Assembly: GCA_036260935.1 (NCBI GenBank)
Contig: DATALQ010000035.1
Span: forward strand, 124,001 to 188,000
From: JAEYOM01 sp036260935
GTDB lineage: Bacteria > Bacillota > Clostridia > Acetivibrionales > DTU013
Direction: 5' to 3'
DNA: 64,000 nucleotides
Part shown: piece by piece, positions 32,651 through 40,527 of the stretch
Numbering within the stretch: the stretch's first letter is position 1
Layout of the letters: each line of letters begins with the position of its first letter
Notes under the pieces: generated by a model
Database searches by the model: none
What the model was told of the DNA's origin: nothing
The model's input: the letters and a program-made list of their open reading frames with translations, nothing else
Program-made: the position numbers and the translations under genes

Positions 32651-34324
32651 TCAAGCTCCCTTGTCCTTCCGGCGCAGCATGTCGATCGCATCCTTTTCGG
32701 GCAGCGGTCTGCTCATCAGATAGCCCTGCATCTTGTCACAGTCGAGCTCCGAGAGATATTCCAACTGCTTCTGTGTTTCTATCCCTTCAGCTACGATGCA
32801 TAGATCCAGGCTTTGGCCTATCTTCACGATAAAGTCGGTAAGATTGCTGTAGCTGTCGTTTTCTGAAATAACACTGATAAACGACTTGTCGATCTTGAGT
32901 GTTGTAATCGGAAGCTTGCGTAAGTAATTCAATGACGAGTAGCCCTTGCCGAAATCATCCAGAGCAATTTTTACACCAAGCTTCCTAAGGATTCGCATTT
33001 TCTCGATGATCATTTCATAATTTTTACCGACAATGGATTCCGTCAGTTCAATTTCAAGATTGCCGGGATCGATATTAGCCATTTCAACAGTTTCGGTCAC
33101 TACTTCAACAAAGTCATCCTGTAAAAGCTGCAGCATGGAAACGTTCACCGATACCGATAGATCCCCGTAGCCCTCCTGTTGAAGGCGTTTTATAAATATG
33201 CAGGCATTCCTCAGCACCCATTCGCCTATCGGAATGATAAGGTTGGTATCTTCAGCTACCCTGATAAAACTATTGGGCATAACGAAACCCATCTCGTCGT
33301 TGCGCCACCTGATCAAAGCTTCAAATCCGGTTATTTTCCTGGTTTTTATATCATACTGCGGCTGATAATACAATTCGAATTCGCTGTTTCCGAGGGCAGA
33401 CCGCAGATACTTCTCTATGTCCGCCCATTCCTGCACGGCTTGCTTCATAGGCTCGCTGAATATGACTATCCTGTTCTTTCCGTTTTCTTTCGCTTTTACC
33501 AGGGCGATGTCTGCATGCTTCAAAAGCTCGGCGAAGGATCCGCCGTGATCCGGATATACGCAAACGCCTATACTTGCAGTATTATAAAATGTCCTGTCAT
33601 CGACGTCCACAGGATTTTTTAGTGTTTTCAGAATATTGACGGCAACACGCTCTATTTCATATACGTCCTTGAACTCCTCTACCAACACTATGAATTTATC
33701 TCCGCCAAGCCTGTAAAGACTGCAATTTCCTTCAAGAACTCCTCCTACTACCTCACTCAGTTTTTCCAGCAGATGATCCCCAAACGGGTGTCCTAGAGTA
33801 TCGTTGACGAACTTGAAATTGTCGATATCCAGGAAAAGGAAAGCAAATCTCTCTTCCGTTTCCAATATGGATTCGATCTTTTCGTTAAGCGATAACTGAT
33901 TCGGAAGACCTGTGAGCTGATCGATGTAAGCAAGGTCATGCAGTGTTTTTCTATATGTCAGTAATTCTTGTTGAGTCTTGAGGCTTTCATCATATTTTTC
34001 CTTGAGCAGTCCCTCGGATTCGGTCAGTTGCTTGTAAGCCGCCGATATTTCATCTTTTGCCGACGACAGTTCCTTATTCCTTGCAAGCAGCTGTTCTTTG
34101 GCCTGATTCAGCTTTCTTAGCGCATTATTCACAAGGAAGTACATCAGAACACCTGAGGCAATGACATAGACGACGCCTTTGACAATACCTATAAACGCGA
34201 AGGTATTGATACTGCCGACCAACGCACCTGCGAGCTTGTCGGAAAACAGTATCCACAACGTCCCTGCCAGTACGTAGATTGCTGTGATCCTAAGAGCAAT
34301 ACTGTTATGGTTTTCAGGTTCCAC
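32651..34324 (-). CDS. Membrane-bound GGDEF-EAL protein with degenerate GGDEF
   Basis: 557 residues acting on cyclic di-GMP. Two N-terminal membrane helices (about 10-30 and 42-65), a coiled coil (about 68-128), then a GGDEF domain (about 130-290) and an EAL domain (about 305-550). The GGDEF signature reads GGDKF (207-211), replacing the glutamate used in catalysis, so cyclase activity is doubtful. The EAL domain keeps EAL (335-337), ELTES (426-430), DDFGKGYSSL (456-465) and a complete C-terminal loop, so phosphodiesterase activity is likely, perhaps tuned by GTP at the GGDKF domain. Translated next to the sensor kinase and AEC transporter genes. Confidence 0.92.
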   Translation of the reverse strand: MEPENHNSIALRITAIYVLAGTLWILFSDKLAGALVGSINTFAFIGIVKGVVYVIASGVLMYFLVNNALRKLNQAKEQLLARNKELSSAKDEISAAYKQLTESEGLLKEKYDESLKTQQELLTYRKTLHDLAYIDQLTGLPNQLSLNEKIESILETEERFAFLFLDIDNFKFVNDTLGHPFGDHLLEKLSEVVGGVLEGNCSLYRLGGDKFIVLVEEFKDVYEIERVAVNILKTLKNPVDVDDRTFYNTASIGVCVYPDHGGSFAELLKHADIALVKAKENGKNRIVIFSEPMKQAVQEWADIEKYLRSALGNSEFELYYQPQYDIKTRKITGFEALIRWRNDEMGFVMPNSFIRVAEDTNLIIPIGEWVLRNACIFIKRLQQEGYGDLSVSVNVSMLQLLQDDFVEVVTETVEMANIDPGNLEIELTESIVGKNYEMIIEKMRILRKLGVKIALDDFGKGYSSLNYLRKLPITTLKIDKSFISVISENDSYSNLTDFIVKIGQSLDLCIVAEGIETQKQLEYLSELDCDKMQGYLMSRPLPEKDAIDMLRRKDKGA

Positions 34325-34357
34325 TAAACTCTCCCCCTTTCCATGACCAGTCGAAAT

Positions 34358-36748
34358 TTATCCGGCAAATGGCAATGTAAAATAAATAGCTGTTCCCTGA
34401 TTCAACTTGCTGTCTATCCAAACCCTCCCGCCATGCTTTTCAATGATTTTTTTTACCGTTACGAGGCCTACACCGCTGCCTTCGAATTCTTCGGCAGTAT
34501 GGAGCCTCTGAAATGCACTGAAAAGCTTGCCGGAATATTTCATGTCAAAACCGATTCCATTATCCTTGACATAAAAAGCATATTCTTCCGAAGTAATAGT
34601 GCAGCCTACAGTTATAACCGCTTTCGCTGTGTCTCTTGTGAATTTAAAGGCGTTCGACAAGATATTCTGCAGCAGCAGCTTAATCATCACCCTGTCAGCG
34701 CTGACACCGGGCAACCCTGAATCAATGACCAGACTTACATTCCTGTCGGGACATGTGAGCCTTAATTCATTATACACATCGGTAACGGTTTTTTCCATAT
34801 CAACTTCTTCGCGGTTCAGCTCCGCCCTTGTTGTCCTTGAATACTGCAGAATTTTATTAATCATTTCTATTGATTCTTTACTTATCGTGCTGATATTTTT
34901 AAGGATCTGCAGGGAATCTTCATCAAGCCTTTCACCGAGATCTTCCATCAGAATATTAATGTATCCGTCCACAGCCCTCAAAGGAGATTTAAGGTCGTGA
35001 GACACAGTGTAGGAGAAGGATTCAAGTTCACGAACGGCATCTTGCAATTCCGAAGTCCTTTCCTGCACACGTTTTTCTAGTCCGGTATTCAGCATTCTTA
35101 CTTCTTTTATAGCCTTCTTGTAGCCGGTAATATTCTCAAAGACTACACCTATCTGATTTTCGGAAATCAGAAACGCTTCCACAAGATTATAAATACCCGA
35201 CTTTGAATTGTAAGACTCGAAAGGCTCAGTTTTACCCGTTTCAAGAAGGTTCTGGAATATACTCAGTTCCTGATTGGGGTAACCGAATATCTCCGACCAC
35301 GTTTTACCGTTTACATCAGTCTGGGGCAGGTTGGTCTGATGAAAAAAGCCGGGGTTCACTTTAAGGAAGCGTATATCTGTCATTCTGCCCCGTCCGTTGA
35401 ATATGGGCTCAAATATGAAAAAGCCATTCAGCATTTTGTCGAACAAAAGCTCGTACCTGTCCTCGCTTTTAGTCAGGCTTTTTTGCGTAAGTACCAGCTC
35501 ATCATACTGAATTTTCAGTTTATTGTCCGCTTCCGAAAGGTCCTTGTAAAGATTCATCAGCTCGCTGTTACTGTCCGAAAGGACTTCTTTCATAGTGTTT
35601 ACTTTTCTGAGATAAAACAGCAGGATCATGATGAAGCACAGAAGTATCAGCGTGATTATAATCGATGTGTAGATCAATCCCCTGTGCTCTTCAAAATAAT
35701 TGAACGGCTTGTTAATGATGAGACTGCCCTCAGGGATCGAACCAAGCTCTATATGGAATCTCTGCAGTACTTTATAGTCAAACTCATAATGTACGAAATT
35801 TTTTCTTTCAATGGGGAGATTACCGATATTTTCACCGTTCAGTATCCTGATAGCAAGTTTTGCAACCTCTTCCCCGTTCTGCCTGCCGCTTATCATGCTT
35901 CCGCCGATGATGCCGGTCCCCAACGTAAAGTCGTAAAGGTTGTAAACCGGAACTGGACTGACCGAACTGAGCCGTCTGTAGAAGTAATCCGGCCCGAGCT
36001 TCATGTTGCCGGCTTTTGGGGTATATGAAGAACAGAATACCACGCTGTTGGATACAGCCTTTTGCACTTTCTCAAAAAGGCTGTCAATGTCTTCATCATT
36101 CAGCGGTACGGTAACAATACCCTTATACGCCTTATGTATGGCGTTCATGGTCATTTCACCTGAAGAAAGCCCGCTTTCCGACCTATCGAATACGACATAG
36201 ACTGTTTTGATGTCGGGATTGATTTTTTTTGCTGCAGCCATGGTCCCGGCCGGATCACGTATCTCTACTACGCCCGTTACATTGTCCTTTCCTTCCAGTA
36301 TCCCCTGAAGATTTTGATCGTCGACACCGCTGAAAACCACAGGCGCGTCCGAAAACATGTCGTCCCTGTATTTGAGTGCGAATTTGAGCGCTGCATCGTC
36401 TGTTGTAATTATTACATTTATCTTTTTATCGGAATATTTATAGGAAAGCCTGTTTCTAATCTGTTCCAGATTTCTTTGATCAGGGAACTCCTTCCAGTCC
36501 ATATATTCTATATAAACCGAATAGCCATTCTCATCCTTGTTCAAAATTTCGTTTATTCCCGTATTCTGATCCCTGGTCCACGGCTGGCTCTCGTCGTAGG
36601 AATTGAGTATCAATATGCTTTTGGGCTGCGACAGTTCAGAGGGCGCTGAGGAATCTTCCGCCGATACGTCTGTAGCTGATGCCAGTATTAGCATCAACGC
36701 AAGCATTATTGCTGAAAACGCTGTCAAATGCCCTTGCTTCGCCGGCAT
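34358..36748 (-). CDS. Sensor histidine kinase with periplasmic-binding-like sensor
   Basis: 796 residues. N-terminal hydrophobic segment (10-30, possible signal anchor), an extracellular ABC_sub_bind-like sensor (about 42-340), a membrane helix (about 365-388), a coiled coil, a PAS domain (about 435-550), HisKA with SHDLKSP (phosphorylated His) and a HATPase with LLQNILSNAFKF (N box), KDNGIGFD and GSGVGLVTV. No response regulator gene is adjacent. The GGDEF-EAL gene follows 33 bases downstream, so the kinase output may feed into c-di-GMP turnover. The ligand is unknown; ABC_sub_bind sensors often bind small organic molecules. Confidence 0.9.
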   Translation of the reverse strand: MPAKQGHLTAFSAIMLALMLILASATDVSAEDSSAPSELSQPKSILILNSYDESQPWTRDQNTGINEILNKDENGYSVYIEYMDWKEFPDQRNLEQIRNRLSYKYSDKKINVIITTDDAALKFALKYRDDMFSDAPVVFSGVDDQNLQGILEGKDNVTGVVEIRDPAGTMAAAKKINPDIKTVYVVFDRSESGLSSGEMTMNAIHKAYKGIVTVPLNDEDIDSLFEKVQKAVSNSVVFCSSYTPKAGNMKLGPDYFYRRLSSVSPVPVYNLYDFTLGTGIIGGSMISGRQNGEEVAKLAIRILNGENIGNLPIERKNFVHYEFDYKVLQRFHIELGSIPEGSLIINKPFNYFEEHRGLIYTSIIITLILLCFIMILLFYLRKVNTMKEVLSDSNSELMNLYKDLSEADNKLKIQYDELVLTQKSLTKSEDRYELLFDKMLNGFFIFEPIFNGRGRMTDIRFLKVNPGFFHQTNLPQTDVNGKTWSEIFGYPNQELSIFQNLLETGKTEPFESYNSKSGIYNLVEAFLISENQIGVVFENITGYKKAIKEVRMLNTGLEKRVQERTSELQDAVRELESFSYTVSHDLKSPLRAVDGYINILMEDLGERLDEDSLQILKNISTISKESIEMINKILQYSRTTRAELNREEVDMEKTVTDVYNELRLTCPDRNVSLVIDSGLPGVSADRVMIKLLLQNILSNAFKFTRDTAKAVITVGCTITSEEYAFYVKDNGIGFDMKYSGKLFSAFQRLHTAEEFEGSGVGLVTVKKIIEKHGGRVWIDSKLNQGTAIYFTLPFAG

Positions 36749-37089
36749 AACTCAGCCTCCTCTCGATATACTACCGAAACTTGCCATTATGTACATCGGA
36801 TTTTATTATCTAAAGCATAACCTTTCACGTTGAACTTTTTGACACCCCTGGATTCCAAATCGTGCCACGAACCATTACTTTACACTAAAAATCGATTATT
36901 TTCATCTGTTGCTCTTATTTACCCCATTAGAGTACATATAACCTTACTGACATAGAAAAGAAACGAGCGGCTGCCGGTGTTGAGACAAAGTCCCGAACCG
37001 GCATCCGCCCGAATGTTGTGGCTTTTAGGCTTTACAGGGTTAAGGGTTAAGGGACACGTTCCATGCTTCATGCTCTCATGCTCCAAGCT
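36749..37089. other. Gene-free 340 bp between sensor kinase and ABC operon
   Basis: No gene seen. It holds the terminator of the ABC operon (36955-37008). Nearer the ABC gene is low-complexity sequence: GGGTTAAGGGTTAAGGG (about 37036-37053) and short CATGCT/CAAGCTT-type repeats (about 37056-37099). Confidence 0.6.
36955..37008 (-). terminator. Terminator of the ABC-2 exporter operon
   Basis: Arms GCGGCTGCCGGT (36967-36978) and ACCGGCATCCGC (36997-37008), 11 of 12 pairing, followed on the minus strand by TCGTTTCTTTTC. Confidence 0.7.
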
Positions 37090-37881
37090 TCAAGCTTTCA
37101 GATCACGCCTTTGGTATAAAACATAGGCAGCGCTAAAGAATGCCGCAGAAAGCAGTATTGAAAGAGCAACCGCAAATATGCCGAGTCCGTTTCCATTTAC
37201 AATATCAACATTATTGAAATATTTAAATGGAGAAAGAATGTTGAGGTAATTTACCTTAACTGTCAGATCCGTTATTTTGGAAATCATGTATGCGACGAAA
37301 AGAATACCCGCGGCAAGGGTGCCGGAAGCCCTGGGATTTTTCATCAAAGCCGCAAGGCAGGCTCCGAACGACAGGAAAATCACCTGAATGATCAGCATAC
37401 TTATAAAAAACACCACTATTTCGCCTGTTATATCCTTTCCCTTATTGTAGGCAGCTACCATGGCTATTGATGAAAGCAGGGTGACAAGATTGACTACAAT
37501 TACGTTCACCATTGCAGCAGAAAGCTTTGAAGTGATTACGGCTGTCCTGGATACCGGTTTAGTCATCAAAAACTCGGACGTTTTATCCCTTTCCTCCTTC
37601 GCGACAATGCCGTTTCCCAGCAGAACTGCATGGATGGCGGCAGCTATCACAATGTATGTAAACAGGAATGCGAAGAAACCGCTGATAGTCGTAACGTCGA
37701 ATGAGCCGAACCCGAACAGTGCTTTCATGGTATATGGCATTTTATTGAAAACATCGCTGTTGGCTCCGCTGGAATATGCCGTATACTTGGTCATTCCGCT
37801 CAGGACTCCTAAAAACATGCAAACGCTCCATATGATAAGAGCTTTCCGGTTAGCCTTCAGTTCTCTGAAAAAAATGTTCAT
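37090..37881 (-). CDS. ABC-2 type permease (second of two)
   Basis: 263-residue membrane subunit with six predicted helices, ABC2_membrane type. The N-terminal cytoplasmic helix (FFRELKANRKALIIWSVCMF) and KEERDKTSEFLMTKPVSR loop are typical of the GldA/NatB-like permeases. ATG at 37879-37881 follows GGAGG by seven bases. It resembles the preceding permease, and both carry an E-R-T/S-x-x-(D/E)-F-L motif; the pair probably forms a heterodimer with the ATPase encoded upstream. The substrate is unknown. Confidence 0.9.
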   Translation of the reverse strand: MNIFFRELKANRKALIIWSVCMFLGVLSGMTKYTAYSSGANSDVFNKMPYTMKALFGFGSFDVTTISGFFAFLFTYIVIAAAIHAVLLGNGIVAKEERDKTSEFLMTKPVSRTAVITSKLSAAMVNVIVVNLVTLLSSIAMVAAYNKGKDITGEIVVFFISMLIIQVIFLSFGACLAALMKNPRASGTLAAGILFVAYMISKITDLTVKVNYLNILSPFKYFNNVDIVNGNGLGIFAVALSILLSAAFFSAAYVLYQRRDLKA

Positions 37882-37923
37882 AAACAAACCTCCGTATCAT
37901 TTTGGGATACAGTAGGGAGCATT

Positions 37924-38727
37924 TCAGCTCACCGCGTGTATGTCCTTCCTGTTGTATATGATATAACTTGCAACTACCGAAACAGCTACGACCGCTGCGC
38001 CCATTACAAGGTACTGCGTCTCATACGCTGCGTTTTTTATGATATATGTTATATCAAAGTACCTGAACGGTGAGATAAAACGGGCCCAATCGTCATTTTC
38101 TCCCACGGCAATCAGCGCACCGAGCATATAAAGTCCGAATACTACACCAAGCGAAATTGGGAGCACACTCTTGAGCTTCCTGAAAAATACTGAGGCCACT
38201 ACGCCGACCGCAAGAAAAATCAGCTGGACGAACAGTAGCGTAAGGTTGACCATAAGGAACAGCTTTCCGTCATAATCCGCAGTTTTAACAATATTGGCGA
38301 TCAAAAACGAAGCGACATTGAAGATTACATTGGTCGCAAAGATAATCGTCAATGCGGCTAGAAGCTTCGCGCTCACGATCTTGGAACGTGACACGGGCTT
38401 TACGAGGAGAAAATCCGCCGTCCTCTCCCGCGACTCCTTCGAAAGTATCGAGACTCCCAAATTCATAGCCTGCACGGCTCCACAAAGCATTATGAATGAA
38501 AAAATCATCGAATAGAACCCGAGGATGGATGTGATATAATCCAAATTGATTCCCAGCATCGCTCTGACCGTCGGCGGGTATGCCCCCAGAAGTTTTTTGA
38601 ATTCATCCGCCTCACTTACCATACTTGGGTATATTGAAAGAAACATCGCTGCCAGGGCGACCATGGCGCAAGTCCATATAACGGCCGTTTTTCGCAGTGA
38701 TCTGATTTCATGAAGATATATATTCAT
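37924..38727 (-). CDS. ABC-2 type permease (first of two)
   Basis: 267-residue six-helix membrane protein; N-terminus IYLHEIRSLRKTAVIWTCAMV and loop KESRERTADFLLVKPVSRS parallel the neighbouring permease, implying duplication. It starts three bases after the ATPase gene ends. Such ATPase-permease-permease exporters under a TetR regulator are usually drug, peptide or lipid exporters. Confidence 0.9.
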   Translation of the reverse strand: MNIYLHEIRSLRKTAVIWTCAMVALAAMFLSIYPSMVSEADEFKKLLGAYPPTVRAMLGINLDYITSILGFYSMIFSFIMLCGAVQAMNLGVSILSKESRERTADFLLVKPVSRSKIVSAKLLAALTIIFATNVIFNVASFLIANIVKTADYDGKLFLMVNLTLLFVQLIFLAVGVVASVFFRKLKSVLPISLGVVFGLYMLGALIAVGENDDWARFISPFRYFDITYIIKNAAYETQYLVMGAAVVAVSVVASYIIYNRKDIHAVS

Positions 38728-38730
38728 GGC

Positions 38731-39612
38731 TTAGTCCTCCTTTGTGTAATAATGCATGAATATTTCCTCAAGGTCGGGCTCTTCGATGGATATGTTGCGA
38801 AGTTCGAGTCCGGCTATCTTTTTCATCATAGCGTTGATGTTGCCCTTGAATATAAAATTGGCCACATTGCCTTTGACCTCTAATTTACTGATACCGCCAA
38901 TATCGAAAGCTGACTTGTCGATGGCTGACTTTGTCTCGATGTTGAACTTCTTGTAGCTGTTTTCCTGCAGCGTACTCATTTTTTCAAGCTTTATTATTTT
39001 ACCTTCCTTGATGAAAGCCACCCTGCTGCACATTTTCTGCACCTCGCCCAGAATGTGCGAGGAAAAGAATACTGTAGCGCCCTTCTGATTCTCCTGGGCG
39101 ATCAAATCAAAGAACTTCTGCTGCATCAGAGGATCAAGGCCACTCGTAGGTTCGTCGAGTATGATAAGCCTGGGTTCATGCAGCAAGCCCTGTACAATAC
39201 CTACTTTTTTCTTGTTTCCGAAAGAAAGATCATCTATTTTTTTCTTAAGGTCCAGATCCATTATTTCCGCAAGCTCTTTTATCCGCCCGCTGCAGTCCTT
39301 TTTGTAGAAGCTGGCCGAATATTTCAACAGATCGATGACTCTCATATTATCGTAGTAAAATACCTCGGACGGTAGATAGCCCAGCTCCATCCTGACTTCG
39401 GGGTGTTCGATGCAGCTTTTCCCGAAAATGGTCGCGATACCGCTCGTAGGACGAATAAGCCCTAAAAGAGTCCGAATAGTGGTCGATTTTCCCGCACCGT
39501 TCGGCCCGATAAACCCGAATATTTCACCTTGCTCGACATTCAAACTGACATTTTCTATACCTCTTGCCCTGCCATAATGCTTGGTTAGCTTATTGATCTC
39601 TATAATGCTCAT
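38731..39612 (-). CDS. ABC transporter ATPase
   Basis: 293-residue ATP-binding subunit. Walker A GPNGAGKSTT (about 34-43), signature LSFGNKKKVG in place of canonical LSGGQ, Walker B LIILDEPTSGLDP and H-loop SSHIL are visible, followed by a ~70-residue C-terminal extension. The variant signature is known in this exporter branch. ATG 39610-39612 follows AAGGAGG by seven bases; the TTG two codons earlier is less likely. It is second in the tetR-ATPase-permease-permease operon. Confidence 0.94.
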   Translation of the reverse strand: MSIIEINKLTKHYGRARGIENVSLNVEQGEIFGFIGPNGAGKSTTIRTLLGLIRPTSGIATIFGKSCIEHPEVRMELGYLPSEVFYYDNMRVIDLLKYSASFYKKDCSGRIKELAEIMDLDLKKKIDDLSFGNKKKVGIVQGLLHEPRLIILDEPTSGLDPLMQQKFFDLIAQENQKGATVFFSSHILGEVQKMCSRVAFIKEGKIIKLEKMSTLQENSYKKFNIETKSAIDKSAFDIGGISKLEVKGNVANFIFKGNINAMMKKIAGLELRNISIEEPDLEEIFMHYYTKED

Positions 39613-39691
39613 TGTCAAGCCTCCTTAATCTGTGAGCCAAAATGTTTGTCCGCCGTAATGATATACCGCCGTTAATTCCTTACCGGGCCAA

Positions 39692-40306
39692 TTACAGGTA
39701 TTCGTCCTTGTAAAGGCTCTTTCTCAACAGCTCCAGACATTCTTCGAACTCCCTGTACATTTCATCATAATCGAGCTTTGGTCTATTCTTCATCTGATTT
39801 GCATAACCGTCGCCAATCCACGAAAGCATTTTCATAAGCAGTCCGATATCCTTATTATCTTTGAATTTTGAAAAATCTACCCCGTCGAAGGCTATTTTGT
39901 TCCTCTCACCTTCACTCTGTGCAAGAATAGCTCTTATATCCTCACTTACCTCCTCATCGCTTTCGAAATACATACTTGCCAAAAGCGAAGGTATCGATGG
40001 ATGTTTTTTCATTACGGAAATTTCGATCTTCGTGGAAAGCTTTATCCTTTCAAAGAAGTCGGTGACTCCGTAGTCAAATTCCGCGGCGATTGCTTTCACG
40101 ACAGTTTCACCGCACAAATTGACCAAATAAAAGTAAAGGTCCTTTTTAGTGCCGAAATAATGGAATACCATCGCTTTTGAAATCCCTGCAGCAGCAGCTA
40201 CGTCGCTTACCGATGTCTTTTTGTAGCCGTTCGTACTGAAGGTTTTTAGCGCGGCATCAATGATCCTGTTTCTCTTCTCTTCAGGCAAACTTAAAAACTT
40301 CTCCAA
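39692..40306 (-). CDS. TetR family transcriptional regulator
   Basis: 204 residues. The N-terminal HTH (about 12-58: IIDAALKTFSTNGYKKTSVSDVAAAAGISKAMVFHYF split by helix boundaries) is classical TetR; the C-terminal ligand domain is all-helical and unassigned. The gene leads the ABC-2 exporter operon and has two copies of an 11 bp palindrome flanking its promoter, fitting autorepression and substrate-induced export. Confidence 0.94.
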   Translation of the reverse strand: MEKFLSLPEEKRNRIIDAALKTFSTNGYKKTSVSDVAAAAGISKAMVFHYFGTKKDLYFYLVNLCGETVVKAIAAEFDYGVTDFFERIKLSTKIEISVMKKHPSIPSLLASMYFESDEEVSEDIRAILAQSEGERNKIAFDGVDFSKFKDNKDIGLLMKMLSWIGDGYANQMKNRPKLDYDEMYREFEECLELLRKSLYKDEYL

Positions 40307-40381
40307 CCTTCCACCTCCTGCTTTTTCGGCTTATTCCGTATTTCTGTTTTTTTGCCTTATGGTCTTAATTCAGCCATTTCG

Positions 40382-40429
40382 ACCGATTCGGTTTATATTG
40401 ATAATAACACCATGAACCGATTCGGTCAA
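40382..40429 (-). promoter_or_regulatory. tetR promoter with two operator palindromes
   Basis: On the minus strand TTGACC (40424-40429), 17 bases, TATTAT (40401-40406). The palindrome ACCGATTCGGT occurs at 40416-40426, overlapping the -35, and at 40382-40392, just downstream of the start. Centres are 34 bp apart. This layout fits TetR autorepression. Confidence 0.8.
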
Positions 40430-40440
40430 TGGATTTTAAT

Positions 40441-40473
40441 AAAAAAATAAGGCGATCTCTCACCTTATTTTTA
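40441..40473 (-). terminator. Terminator of the UvrA-like operon
   Basis: Minus-strand stem AAATAAGG/CCTTATTT (40463-40470 and 40445-40452) followed by T residues, about 60 bases after the UvrA-like stop. Confidence 0.75.
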
Positions 40474-40527
40474 GTTTCGTTCAGCTTCTTACTCTAATCA
40501 GATTTTTTGATGCACTAACCAACAGGA

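Noticed and set aside
36749..37089. Satellite-like repeat or mobile element at 37.03-37.10 kb
   Set aside because: Only short low-complexity CATGCT/CAAGCTT and GGGTTAA strings, with no arms or gene.
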